From Piezodorus guildinii (Eukaryota; Arthropoda; Insecta; Hemiptera; Pentatomidae), in NCBI GenBank assembly GCA_023052935.1, contig CM041298.1:56456990-56520989 (forward strand): a stretch of 64,000 bases of DNA, read 5' to 3'. The notes under the pieces were generated by a model. The model did no database searches and had not been told where the DNA came from. It saw only the letters and a program-made list of their open reading frames with translations. Of the stretch, positions 10,880-20,886 are shown piece after piece; the first letter of the stretch is position 1, and every line of letters starts with the position of its first letter. A program made the position numbers and the translations under genes.

Positions 10880-11055
10880 TCAATAATGAACCATTTTAAA
10901 AGACCAAAAAAACAATTAATCCCTCCCCATAAAATTTTAGTGCTTATGTTTCATGATACGTAGAACCCAAATAACGTTTTAAAATTCTTCTGTTTGCCCT
11001 ACAAATTGATAAATAACTAAAAACCATAACGGAATTCAGAGAACTCTAAAACATG
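10880..11055 (+). repeat. Dispersed repeat Y, copy 1
   Basis: Shares CAATAATGAACC, ATGTTTCATGATACGTAGAACCC and AATTGATAAATAACTAAA with copies at 26.7 and 60.2 kb. The class is unknown. Confidence 0.65.
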
Positions 11056-11734
11056 TATATCCTGTGAAAACTCGAATTAGAAAATGTTTAAAATTCTTTC
11101 TCTTCCTACAAATATTTTATAAATATAGATAAGCGAATTTAATGAATAGAGGAATATGAAATATGAAATAAAGCAAAGATAGGCCACAAGAAGAAAATGT
11201 GATATATTTTGTAGAGAGAAGGTTGTTTGAAGCTGTCCATCCCAGAAGCCCGCCCCCATTCCCGACCTAGAGCTTCCAGATAGTTTAATGGGCTTAATTA
11301 AACTTCGTCCTCAGGGAAAACTGAACAAGAAAATAAAACGCTGGGAATTTCGCTGGAATTCCATCTTTGTTGATTACTTTTAACTAATCCAAAAAAAAAA
11401 AAAAAAAAAAATGGCTTTGTGGTTTTAATTGTAAAGTTGAAAAACTGATATTGGTCATCATCGACCTCACATCTATACAAAACGAATTGCTATTAATAAG
11501 AATTAATTTTTCTAATGTTAAACAAAAATGACAAGAAAAAAAAAATAAAATAAGTAATAAAAAAAAAAAAAGTGTTCATGTACTACCCGTCATAGATCTT
11601 GGACTAAGTACGTAAAGAGATTGTCAATTTTTTTTCTGAGCTAACGGCCTAGATCACACTCAAGCGCCAGATTTTTCACTTAATAGAGTAAAGTAATCGA
11701 ACAACTGAAAACGATAAAACATTGTGTAATAATA
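11056..11734. other. AT-rich, no gene
   Basis: Contains a run of about 20 A near 11,391-11,410 and A-rich tracts near 11,535-11,570. A GC-richer patch lies at 11,230-11,330. Short minus-strand frames here show no domain. Confidence 0.5.
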
Positions 11735-11736
11735 TA

Positions 11737-12635
11737 TTGGGTTGATGCAAAATTAATGCAGGTTTCCTCTATTGCAATATCTTAATTCCAATTGTGTAAA
11801 CAAAGCTAATCCTAACATTGATCATTATTATACCAAAACAAACCTTATCTAATACCCTCTCTTTCACCATGAATTTGTTTAGTAAAATCGTTTTGTTCAG
11901 TGTGTTCAAAGGTCTTGAATCGAAAATGTCAAAGTGCGATTTTCGTCAAATTTATTTTTACGAATTTAAATTAGGGCGCAGCGCTGCGCAAACGGCTCGT
12001 AATATTAATGAAGTGTGGGGTCAGGGGGCTATTAATGAGTGCACGGTGCAGCGTTGGTTCCAGAAGTTTCGCAGAGGAGATTTCGACCTCGAAGACAAGG
12101 AAGGTCGGGGCCGTCATCTTGCTCTGGACAACGACCAGCTGAGGTCAAAAGTGGAAGAAGACCCAACCAAAACCACACGAGAAATGGCGGCGGAACTCGG
12201 AACTCAAAAATTGCAACGTCTTTGCCCAGGATTGATGAATCGGAAGGGGCCGATCCTGCTCCACGATAACGCCAGACCACACGTTGTACAACCAACGCTT
12301 CGACGACTGCACGAGTTGGGCTACGAAGTTCTCCAACATCCGCCTTATTCACCTGACCTCTCTCCTACAGACTTCCACTTTTTCAGGCATCTGGACAACT
12401 TTTTGAGGGAGAAAAAGTTTCAAAACCAGGACGACATTGAAAATTCTTTTCGTGATTTCATTGAGTCCAGGGATTCGGATTTTTTTTCTGGTGGAATAAG
12501 AAAGCTTGTTGAACGTTGGCAAAAGTGCATTGATTCAGATGGAAATTATTTTGATTAAATATATATGGTTAAAGTAAAGATATGGCGTATTTACAATACC
12601 TACTAAAAACCTGCATTAATTTTGCATCAACCCAA
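11737..12635 (+). mobile_element. mariner transposon, internally deleted, intact ends
   Basis: Perfect 29-bp terminal inverted repeats lie at 11,737-11,765 and 12,607-12,635 (outer end TTGGGTTGATGCAAAATTAA). The element is flanked by the TA duplication expected for Tc1/mariner insertion (11,735-11,736 and 12,636-12,637). At 899 bp it is about 0.4 kb shorter than a usual mariner of about 1.3 kb. The missing part is the middle of the transposase. End sequence and protein resemble the cecropia/Hsmar1 subfamily. It could be moved in trans by an intact relative. Confidence 0.95.
11926..12558 (+). pseudogene. mariner transposase with in-frame internal deletion
   Basis: From ATG 11,926 (MSKCDF) the 210-codon frame gives the N-terminal DNA-binding region: a helix-turn-helix around SAAQTARNINEVWG, then CTVQRWFQKFRRGD and the start of a second helix-turn-helix, TTREMAAELG. 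It then jumps to the C-terminal catalytic half, with GLMNRKGPILLHDNARPH and YSPDLSPTDFHFF, ending in YFD. The second and third acidic residues of the DD34D triad are present. The first (in the xxDEKW motif) is lost with about 135 residues. The frame can extend upstream to 11,818, but family homology begins at 11,926. A product could bind ends but not catalyse. Confidence 0.9.
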
Positions 12636-12639
12636 TATA

Positions 12640-13970
12640 ACATGGGCATTATATAACATTGTGCAATATGTATACAAACCTTTTTTGTAATAAACGTCCA
12701 TTTTACTTTAGAAAAGTGTGTATTCATGACCCTCTCCACGCCCATTAGGACGTATGTGGTTCATCTCCACTTGCAATACGGACTTGCATTATGGGCTCCT
12801 GCTTTATTTTATTAATTTATAATATTTTAATTTGAGTTACAATATTCCAGCCAATAATATCTAAGTTTCGCTACAATGTCGGTTAAAGAGACTGTTGAAT
12901 GATTATGATGCAGCCGATTACTCCTCGTGGTTTTTAACAATGTAATGTTAGTTTAACATCATCATCTCTATTTTAACATTCTGTACGTGTGAAGAAAAAT
13001 ATATTTTATGAATTTTTTTTTTTTTTTTGGTACTATCAGTTCCTAAATCAGTACATTCTCTCCGACAGTGTACTTAGATAATATTTCACTTACTTCGGTA
13101 AGGTACTCTTATCTTTACGAAAAACTTATATGGAATCATTTACTGGACAACAAAAATTGTATAGATTTGTTCTATTTTAACTTTTACTGTCAAGAAAATA
13201 CCCATCGTCCAACAAACTTGTATACACGACCATTTCCATGTCTCTTAGAACATTTGAGGTTGAGCTCTACATGTGGACTCCTTCGAAAAACTTTAAATTT
13301 GACTAATAAGCAGTATATCAGAAATAAAATCACCCATAAAAGTCTCTGTATTCTGTCCAGCCCAACCTTCTGCATTTAGGTCTAACAGATTTCGCGAACG
13401 CATCTCGCTCGTTAAGTATCATGCGTATACATGCATGTGCTTGTATGAATTTTATGTAAGAAGATAATACAAAAAAAAAAAAAAAAAGGCAATATATTTC
13501 CGCCTTAGAAACGAGGCAGTTTGGATAAAATAATGGAGCAGGGTCGGATGGTGCAGATGGTGCCGAAAGCATAAGAAACCATCTTCGTTGAGATGCCACA
13601 ACAACTTGTAATTACTAAAGTTACTCCTAAACTACCACTTCTGCACAAACACCCTCTTCTTCTTCCGTTCTATTTTTACAAGACTTGATATTTTCTTTTT
13701 TCGTAACTTTTTATTTCTTTTCGATTAAATTAAACAAGTTTGCCTAAAATATCCTCCTTTCATTTTATGGCCGTAGGAATAAAAACTTTATATTTTTCAA
13801 ATAATTTCCACAAAATTAAAAATACCATCCTATACTTTACCACTATTTCATGTAATTTCCTTAGGTTTGCCTATATTTAGAACTAGATATCATAAAAAAT
13901 AATCTTATTTTATTTCTTACACAAGTTAGTGATATATAATTTAACTTTTATATAGATATTAATTGTTTTG
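12640..13970. other. AT-rich, no gene recognised
   Basis: No domain is visible in the 103-codon frame 13,068-13,379 or in the minus-strand frames. A-runs lie near 13,470-13,488 and a T-run near 13,013-13,028. No clear match to the window's repeat families. Confidence 0.5.
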
Positions 13971-13974
13971 GCTA

Positions 13975-15135
13975 AATTTCGTTTGTTTGTTTATTCATTT
14001 TTTTTTCATTTATTGAGATTTACATCTGCATAACTTAATACATCAAGTAAATTAGCTGTCAGATAATATAAATGAAGATAAAATGCGCATTGGCATCACT
14101 CCACTAGAACTAGAAGGTCTCGAGGTCATCTTCTTTTCAGGCGCCTCGGAGGATTGTCAGGAATAGAAGAGGAAGCAAGGATTGAAACTAGTGGGAGTGG
14201 AGTTTGTCATGGAAGGATTAATACCTGGTGCGGACCATTCAGCTAAATATGGGATGTTAAGTTCTTTATGGATGAGTTTATTCGTGAAAAATTACGGAGC
14301 ATTGAGTATTTTTTAAAGGATTTTGGGTTGTAAGGATTGAGTACAGGAAGAATTTGACGGTTTAGTAGAGCCCCATTGCTCTACTCCGTAAGTTCAGACG
14401 GACCTTATGATAATGATATAGATGAGCATTTAGTAAATAAGTGGAAGGTTAGAGCGTCTGTCCAGTAAGTGTTGTAGTAAGCGAAAGTGACGGGCAGTTT
14501 CTTGTCGTTTCAGTCTTGTGTGCGGATTCCATGTTAGACGTTTGTCAAGTAGAAGTCCTAGGTAGCGGATCTGTTCAACTGTAACAAGCGGGGTATTTGG
14601 GTGGGATTTGTTGGAATTTATTTTAATTCTCTAATTCTGACACCATACCTCAAGGTCTCGGATGTGGGATTGGAGAGTTTAAGAGGCAATATTAGGATCG
14701 TTATTGACTGATAGCACACAAGTGCCATCAACATAGATAGAAAGGAAGGTGTTGGGATGGGTTGGGATATCAGCTGTTTAGACTGTGTAAAGGATGGGTC
14801 CTAGGATACTACCTTGAGGAACACCAGCAGACTGAGTAAAAACTGATGAATAGGAAATATTGTGGTTTATTTTGAAAGACCTTCATATGAGGTAGGACTG
14901 GATAATGATGAAGTATGTAGGAGGGAGGAATCGGCGAAGATTGTAAAACAGTCCTGGGTGCCAGATTCCGTCATAGGCCTGTTGTACGTCGAGGAAGGCT
15001 CCCGATTTATTCATTTAACGTTACTTTGTGCTACTATGGCTAATCCGACGGTGCTATAGGGGGAGTCCTAAATTTTAATTAAGATATGGATCTTTAACGA
15101 GTACTTGACATCGCCTAGGCTTGGGGCCAGTTTTT
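13975..15135 (-). mobile_element. SINE-B copy split by a LINE
   Basis: The outer pieces 13,975-14,000 (GTTTGTTTGTTTATTCATTT) and 15,006-15,135 (ATTTATTCATTTAACGTTAC, TGCTACTATGGCTAATC, TTTAACGAGTACTTGACATCGCC) together match the tail and 3' half of SINE-B at 40,895-41,050. The 5' tRNA-like head is missing. Confidence 0.8.
14001..15005 (-). mobile_element. LINE A2, 5'-truncated, inserted in SINE-B tail
   Basis: A minus-strand Jockey-type copy with its poly(A) end (T-run) at about 14,001 and its truncated 5' end at 15,005. The 11-bp duplication TTTATTCATTT lies at 13,990-14,000 and 15,006-15,016. Minus-strand reading starts within RT motif A (GAFLDVQQAYDGIWHPG), keeping the catalytic Asp, and can be followed through the YLGLLLDKR block to the C-terminal end near GGTCTCGAGG (14,117). 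Indels break the frame repeatedly. The 65-codon plus-strand frame 14,862-15,059 is antisense noise. Confidence 0.88.
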
Positions 15136-15146
15136 TAGTTACTTCT

Positions 15147-15800
15147 ACTTACTTATGTATGAAATATATAATATATATATACATAGGATGGAAAAGTATT
15201 GCGTTCGTGAAAATTTTTGAATTCTAGTTTTCAACGGAAATATATGTTTTAGAGTCCCTTAAGTGCAAATAACCAAGTCCTGCAAAAAAGTCTATGTGTG
15301 AGTGTGTCCGTATGTATGTATGTGGTAATTCTTACGAAACTGAAATTTCATATTTAAGACAACTATACTCATATATTACATATACATATACAGTCACGAT
15401 ATGTTTCTGAAACTTTTTCACCAAAATCAGCTAATTTATGTCATCTATTTTTCAATGTTTTTCGATTTTCTCGTAAACGGCTCTAACGATTTAGATTAAT
15501 CCGCTATATAGATCTAACATTTTTTGGGCGTTATTATCATATATGTTTCATTCTAAATGAAATAGTCTGTCATGGCCAAAATGCTGATATTCCAAATTTT
15601 CGTCTTGTAAAGTATCTTTAATATTGTAAATCCAAAAAAATTAACCATATCATCTTGTTAGCATTGATTAAAGAACGTGTAAAGATGCAGGCTTAACGAA
15701 TTTGCTATCCAACTAAAGGAGAAAAGAGTAAACATATTTTTGTATGCAGTATTTACCTTAAAAACAGTATTATAGAGGTATATTGGAAAGCAAAAGAGAT
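15147..15800 (+). repeat. Repeat H, truncated copy (H1)
   Basis: Begins at the hairpin end (CTACTTACTTATG), then GTATTGCG-TCGTGAAAATTTT, TTTTCAACGGAAATA, ATAACCAAGTCC-GCAAAAA and a GTGTGAGTGTGTCC tract. It runs to about the GTATATTGGAAAGC block. The far end is missing. Confidence 0.8.
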
Positions 15801-15857
15801 ATGAAAGTTATATGAATTTGGCCTTTGAGACTAGGCTGGTCGAAACTGAAACAAACT

Positions 15858-16165
15858 AGGTCTCAGCCACTAAATTTTATTCTATCGTATAGAGGTGTAA
15901 TCTGTATGAATTTCATGATTTTTCACTCAGTCCTTTTTGAGATATTTTACTATAAATATTACTGAGCTGGAAATTATTTCTTCTTTAAAAATTAATATTG
16001 AAAAAGGATATAGCTTTAACGATCAACATTCATAAAACAAGTATTGCAAGGATAATGCTATATAAGGAAAAATATTTAAGCGTTAAAATCATTTCTAACC
16101 TCCCTTTCGTAGCGTGTCAAAGGTTTCAGTTGATGTAATTTTTCGTGATTTTTTTAAACCATTTT
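15858..16165 (+). repeat. Dispersed repeat W, copy 1
   Basis: Shares CTCAGCCACTAAATTTTAT, a TAGAGGTGTAATCTGTATGAA block, TTTTTCACTCAGTCC and GAGATATTTTA with 16,590-16,790 and 63,800-64,000. Non-coding. Confidence 0.65.
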
Positions 16166-16177
16166 CTTGGCTACTTA

Positions 16178-16473
16178 GGCCGTGGCTGAGTGGCTAACGC
16201 GCTAGTCTCTCATGCTACAGGTTCTGAGTTCGAATCCCAGTCCCGGCGGGGCTTTTATAAGGATGCAAAAAATGGGGATTCACTCACAACCTCTCCCCGG
16301 ATATGTGAGACCCGTCAACCAAAGGGTGGCCACTCACAAAATTAGTCGTAGGGAGTGATGACCCTACACTAAAAATTGTATCATGAAACGTGAGTGTAAA
16401 CTCGTAAGAGTTTACACCGCGAGGCCCAGGGCCTACACGGCCTGTCGCGCCACTGGAAAAAGAAAAAAAAAAA
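16178..16473 (+). mobile_element. tRNA-derived SINE-C
   Basis: The head GGCCGTGGCTGAGTGGCTAA gives an A-box-like GGCTGAGTGGCTAA and a B box GAGTTCGAATCCCAG (about 16,229-16,243). The whole resembles a tRNA with CCCGGCG closing it. An unrelated body of about 220 bp follows (GTGAGACCCGTCAACC, GGGAGTGATGACCCTAC), ending in GGAAAAAGAAAAAAAAAAAC. Nothing else in the window matches it. The tRNA-like part is judged a SINE head because body and A-tail follow directly. The 62- and 71-codon frames across it are not genes. Confidence 0.8.
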
Positions 16474-16589
16474 CTTTGGCAATGCGTTGTAAGGACCAAA
16501 ATTATATAAAATTGCCCGAGTTAATATTTTTTAAAGAAAATATTATTTTAACACTTAAGACAATTTTATAACTCAAGAACCAGCTTAGT

Positions 16590-16790
16590 TTCAAAGACCA
16601 AATTTATATCACTTAAACACATCGTATAGATAGGTAATCTGTGTAAGTTTCATATTTTTTCACTCAGTCCCTTGTGAGATATTTCCGTATAAACATCGCG
16701 AAAAAATGAATTTTTGCCTAATTTGAAAATTCATATTCAAAAAGGACTACGTTCTCAAGATCGAAATGTTTACGGAAAGTAGGACTATGA
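16590..16790 (+). repeat. Dispersed repeat W, copy 2
   Basis: Matches copy 1 in TATAGATAGGTAATCTGTG, TTTTTTCACTCAGTCCC and GTGAGATATTTCCGTAT. SINE-C lies between the two copies. Confidence 0.6.
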
Positions 16791-16799
16791 CTATCAAAG

Positions 16800-17170
16800 G
16801 TGAGTCTTCTTTCCTTTATATACTTTTATCACGCTAAAAGTCTCGTTTTTATTCATTTTCAAGAATTTTTAAACAAATTTCTTCACTATTTAGGGAATAA
16901 GTTGTTAGGACAAAAAATACATAAAGCATGTCCTTATGTTATTGTTAATTTTTGTTTTGATTTAATATCTAAAAAATTACAGGAATTAGAAGGATTTACC
17001 CATCACATGGTTTTGCCCGTGAAGCTTAAAACGGCTGCAATACTATAAGCATTGGCTAAAAACAAATTTTATTTATGGTTTTATATTAACGAAAAGATAT
17101 AAAATAAGTTGTAAAAACATCATGAAAATCAAAAACTTCGAGCGGGAAAATTAATGAAAATTTACGATTT
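16800..17170. other. AT-rich, no gene recognised
   Basis: An 82-codon frame at 16,800-17,048 has no recognisable domain or supporting context. Confidence 0.5.
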
Positions 17171-17192
17171 AAAATGGATTGATCCGCATTAA

Positions 17193-18040
17193 TTTTTTTT
17201 TTTTTATTTAAAAGAAATTTACAACTGTATTACAATAAAATACATTAAGTAAATGTGCTAATAGATCAATTGGGCGTGCTACTGGCATGTGAAGAAACTA
17301 CCCAGTGGTAGCACTTCAAATTTTATTCAGCTAAGTAGGTCTCGAGGCCATCGTCTTTTCAGACGTCTAGGAAGATGATCAGGAATATGAGATGAGAGTT
17401 TGCGGACGAGTGGGTTGGAGGGGACGGGTAATTTGGAATAAAAGGAGGAAAATCTAGTTTGGGCTAGATCTGCGACTAATGGGATATTTAGGTCTTTATA
17501 AATTATATTATTGGTGACAAAGTATGGGGCGGTTAGGATCTTTCGGAGGATTTTGGATTGCAAGGATTGAATGCGGGAAGAATTAGATGGTTTGGTAGAT
17601 CCCCATAACTCAATTCCATATGTCCAAATAGGCCTAATGATGGTAATATAAATTAATTTTTTGTAGTATGTGGAAAGTTTTGATCGTTTGTCCAGTAAGT
17701 AGTAAGCGGTATCTATGAGCTGTTTCTTGTCGTTTCAGTCTAGTGTGAGGATTCCAAGTAAGACGTTTGTCTAGATGGAGTCCTAGGTACCGGATCTGTT
17801 CAACTGAGGTGAGAGGAATATTGTTAAAGGAAATAGTGGGACAGGCGGACATAGGTTTTCGACCAAGGGTGAAGATAATTTGATGGGATTTAGTAGGGTT
17901 GATTTTAATTCTCTACTTTTGACACCATTCTTCAATGGAAGAAATGTGAGACTGGAGGGTTTTGGAAGCAACAGATGGGTCATTATTTAGGGATAACACA
18001 CAAGTGTCATCTGCGTAGGTTGTGAGGACAGTACCAGGAG
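17193..18040 (-). mobile_element. LINE A2, 5'-truncated
   Basis: The T-run at 17,193-17,205 is the 3' poly(A) end. The 5' truncation point is near 18,040. ATTAA at both junctions (17,188-17,192 and 18,042-18,046) is a possible short target duplication. The tail next to the A-run, GTAATACAGTTGTAAATTTC on the minus strand, matches the A2 3' end at 26.5 kb. Confidence 0.88.
17324..18037 (-). pseudogene. LINE A2 reverse transcriptase C-terminal part, frameshifted
   Basis: Minus-strand pieces in order are NTPGTVLTTYADDTCVLSLN (intact YADD active site, near 18,000), SISSIEEWCQK-like sequence, a KPMSACPTISFNNIPL block, VEQIRYLGLHLDKRLTWNPH, then QSKILRKILTAPYFVTNN and the RRLKRRWPRDLLS end. At least three frame changes separate them. 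Unlike the 25.7-kb element it keeps YADD, so the two dead copies carry different lesions. Confidence 0.85.
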
Positions 18041-18472
18041 TATTAAAATATAGAGTTGTAAATTTCAATAAAACCAATAATAGTAAAACAATTCTATTCA
18101 ATACTTTCACAGTCATTCTTACCGTTCTAAAATAGATTCGTTATAATTAAACTCTGAATAAATGCTTATTACATTTATATACATGTATATTATTTTATTA
18201 TAACCTATAATACTAGTTTTGTTTTGGATAAATTGGGTTGTATTCTTTTGGATTGATCCGTATTAAAATATAGAGTTGTAAATTTCAATAAAACCAATAA
18301 TAGTATAACAATTCTATTCAATACTTTCACAGTTATTCTTACCTTTCTAAAATGGATTCGGTATAATTAAACTCTGAATAAGTGCTTATTACATTTATAT
18401 ACATGTATATTATTTTATTATAACCTATAATAGATGTTTTGTTTTGGATAAATTGGGTTGTATTCTTTTGGA

Positions 18473-18890
18473 AAAGAGCTTCCCCTGATAGGTATTATAT
18501 TCAAGTGTTTGGGTAACATCGAGAGGACACTAGAGGTAGAGATATTTCCCAAGGGCCGAGAGAAAGGGCTGGGAGGCCGGCGGTTTCACTTTAATATGTC
18601 CCTAGCAAGTGTCTCAACACTTCCAACAACTTATTCATCAGGCCTCCCTCAGCAGGCTTTATGAAAATTCAACTCTGTCTCTTTCAGAAAGAGCGGTTAT
18701 CAGTTCTATCTTATAAACTTCTCCGAATAGGACGTTTTATTCCATCTCAGCTCATATAGAGGCAGCATTCCTGTCTAGAATTTCTGTTCTCATCTTGAAT
18801 AAGTTAATCGTATAGAGGCCCCCTCCGACAATATTCAGTTTACGTTTGCTATGTATCGAAACAAATTTATGTTTAAATAAGATTGTAGTA
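18473..18890. other. Single-copy sequence, no gene recognised
   Basis: Less AT-rich (for example GGGAGGCCGGCGG near 18,570). A 68-codon frame at 18,458-18,664 is present without a recognisable domain. No repeat match in the window. Confidence 0.45.
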
Positions 18891-18892
18891 CG

Positions 18893-18998
18893 AAAAATCT
18901 GGTGAGGACAACACACGACTTTCACTTACATCCGTTTTAAAAATCGATTAAAGAACTTTCAAATTCAGTTGGAGATAAAAAATAATGAAACTATTAAA
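18893..18998 (-). repeat. Repeat H, distal end (H2), interrupted
   Basis: AAAAATCTGGTGAGGACAAC followed by ACACGACTTTCACTTAC is the non-hairpin end of H. The copy stops at CTATTAAA (18,998), and its continuation is recognisable at 20,887 onward (TATTAAAGAATTAATTAAAT). Confidence 0.85.
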
Positions 18999-19218
18999 CT
19001 GAGCTTATGCTTAGACATGGCTCAGTAATGCCCTGATGATGGCTCACAAGCTTGAGCCAAAACGTTGGAAAAATTAAATAAATTCAAAAATGACTGACTC
19101 CTGATTATTCCACCAATAATAGTTTCTACAGTCGACTATACATCCTCAATATGAGTTTATGCTTGGATATGGCTCAGTAATGCCCTGATGATGGCTCACA
19201 AGCTTGAGCCGAAACGTT
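18999..19218 (+). repeat. P units 1 and 2 (152-bp tandem, hammerhead-like core)
   Basis: Two direct units start at 19,001 and 19,153, and the second is cut at 19,218. Each carries CTGATGA (19,033 and 19,185), then a GGCTC/GAGCC stem with an 8-nt loop, then GAAAC (mutated to AAAAC in unit 1). This resembles the hammerhead-ribozyme core CUGANGA-stem II-GAAA and the tails of Penelope-like retroelements. I could not identify a stem III or a cleavage triplet, so ribozyme activity is not supported. Confidence 0.7.
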
Positions 19219-20770
19219 GAATCCTGGCACCTCTACATTTATATAAGCAGATAATTTTTAAAATGGCGACATCTCGGTTCCGGGGAGCTTTTAACTCAGC
19301 ATTTATCTCTTGCCCCCTTCTCCTGGCCCGAGGAAACTCCGTATATCCTTCAGAGGTGAGAAAGGGGTAGACAAAAATATAATAAACAATTAAGACTAAT
19401 AGCGGTATATAACAATGGACTTTGATTATTAATTGTATTTTATATAAAAGAAATAATAATGCAAATACTTGTTTAAAAACATTCTTATATACCCTCTATT
19501 GTCATACCGTTGATATACTGTATCGTACAAGCTATATTTTCTAAACAATAAGCAAGGTTTTCAAAACAATATTATGTACCAAACGGTAAACAAGTTGTTA
19601 AAACAAAAAGAAAGTTGTCATAAATCCATTAACTGACATTATTATTAATGATTTTTACTTTAAAAAATATTCAACGAATACCGATATTCCACGTGTTTTG
19701 GCAAAATGAAGCTTACTTTACCAATTTATACTAAAACTAAGCCATTTGTAATAATTTGCTACATTTTTACTTTTACTTACGTACATATGAAATATATAGT
19801 AGGGGAAAGTATTGCGATCGTGGAAATTTCCTACACCAGTTTTCAACGGAAATGCACGTTTTAGGATCCCCTGATTCCAAATGACCAAGTCCCGCAAAAA
19901 GGTTTGTGTGTGTGGTAACTCTCGGGCGAAAACGAAAAGTCCTATGAAACTGAAATTTTATATATTTAAGACAACAAACTATACGCCCGAGATGTTACAG
20001 TAACTTTTTCATCAAAATCGACTAACCAGAAGAGCAACTTTATACCATGCATTTTGTTCCTATTTACGATTTTCTCAAAGACGGCTCTAACGTTTTTGAT
20101 TAAACTCGCTATACCGGTGTAAAATTGGCCGGCCTTTAATATCATGTAGATTTTATTCCGATTGAAATAGCCAGAAAGGGCTTAAATGCCAACATTTTTA
20201 ATTTTCTTTCAACAAAATACCATTAATTTTGTAAATTCTATTAAAATAACCATATCATCTTGTTACCATTGATGAAAAACAGGTAAATACATATGTTGAA
20301 CGAATTCGATATCCAACTAAAGGAGAAACTGAAAAGATATTTGTTTAATGCAACTTATTAATTTAGAACATAAGAACAGTAATATATATGTATAATATAC
20401 CGTTGGAAAGCTAATGATTTTAGAAAAAATATCATCTTATACACAAGCTTGTAAAAGGCAATACATTTTTTAATAAAACACATGTGTATATAGAAATTCA
20501 ATTTAATTAATTTTTTAATATTGAGGATGTATAGTCGACTGTAGAAACTATTATATGTGGAATAATCAGGAGTCAGTCATTTTTTTAATTTTGCCAACGT
20601 TTCGGCTCAAGCTTGTGAGCCATCATCAGGGCATTACTGAGCCATATCCAAGCATAAACTCATATTGAGAATGTATAGTCGACTGTAGAAACTATTATTG
20701 GTGGAATAATCAGGAGTCAGTCATTTTTTTAATTTTGCCAATGTTTCGGCTCAAGCTTGTGAGCCATCAT
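19219..20770 (+). repeat. 2.9-kb inverted repeat, arm A
   Basis: Reads as the reverse complement of 20,771-22,147 at an estimated 95% identity or better. The outer end is GAATCCTGGCACCTC. It contains an outer segment of about 0.5 kb unique to this palindrome, repeat H copy H3, and P units 3 and 4 in minus orientation. Relative to arm B it has extra bases near 19,276, a stretch of about 35 bp near 19,800, and one additional P unit. Confidence 0.93.
19769..20520 (+). repeat. Repeat H copy H3 (arm A)
   Basis: Hairpin end ACTTTTACTTACGTACATATG, then GTATTGCGATCGTGG and the GGTTTGTGTGTGTGGTAACTC tract. It runs to CAATTTAATTAATTTTTTAATA. The non-hairpin terminus is absent because the P units begin there. 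Confidence 0.88.
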
Positions 20771-20886
20771 AAGCTCAGTTTATGCTTGGACATGGCTCAG
20801 TAATGCCCTGATGATGGCTCACAAGCTTGAGCAAAAATTAAAAAAATAGTTAATAATAGTTTCTACAGTCGACTATACATCCTCAA
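20522..20886. repeat. P units 3, 4 (minus) and 5 (plus) at palindrome centre
   Basis: Units 3 (20,522-20,665) and 4 (20,666-20,770) are tandem on the minus strand with a 144-bp offset. Unit 5 (20,771-20,886) is on the plus strand and lacks about 35 bp. Unit 3 keeps the complete core (20,599-20,629, minus). Unit 4 is cut inside CTGATGA at the centre. The head-to-head junction of units 4 and 5 at 20,770/20,771 is the symmetry point. Confidence 0.85.

Larger units (their letters stand above)
17176..18470 (+). repeat. 220-bp tandem duplication, first copy split by a LINE
   Basis: The body at 18,041-18,250 repeats at 18,261-18,470 with an exact 220-bp offset and few mismatches. Copy 2 begins GGATTGATCCGTATTAAAAT (18,250 onward). 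The matching start of copy 1, GGATTGATCCGCATTAA, lies at 17,176-17,192, on the far side of the LINE at 17,193-18,040. The second copy is therefore the empty site. Confidence 0.88.

Noticed and set aside
12032..12352. 106-codon minus-strand frame and 76-codon shifted plus frame
   Set aside because: Shadows of the mariner transposase frame.
16178..16260. Candidate tRNA gene
   Set aside because: The B box and partial cloverleaf are there, but a SINE body and A-tail follow directly and the acceptor stem does not pair well. Called a SINE head.
19033..19215. Functional hammerhead ribozyme
   Set aside because: The core-like motif and stem II are present, but stem III and a cleavage triplet could not be found in type I or type III arrangement, and an extra U lies beside stem II. 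Kept only as a hammerhead-like motif.
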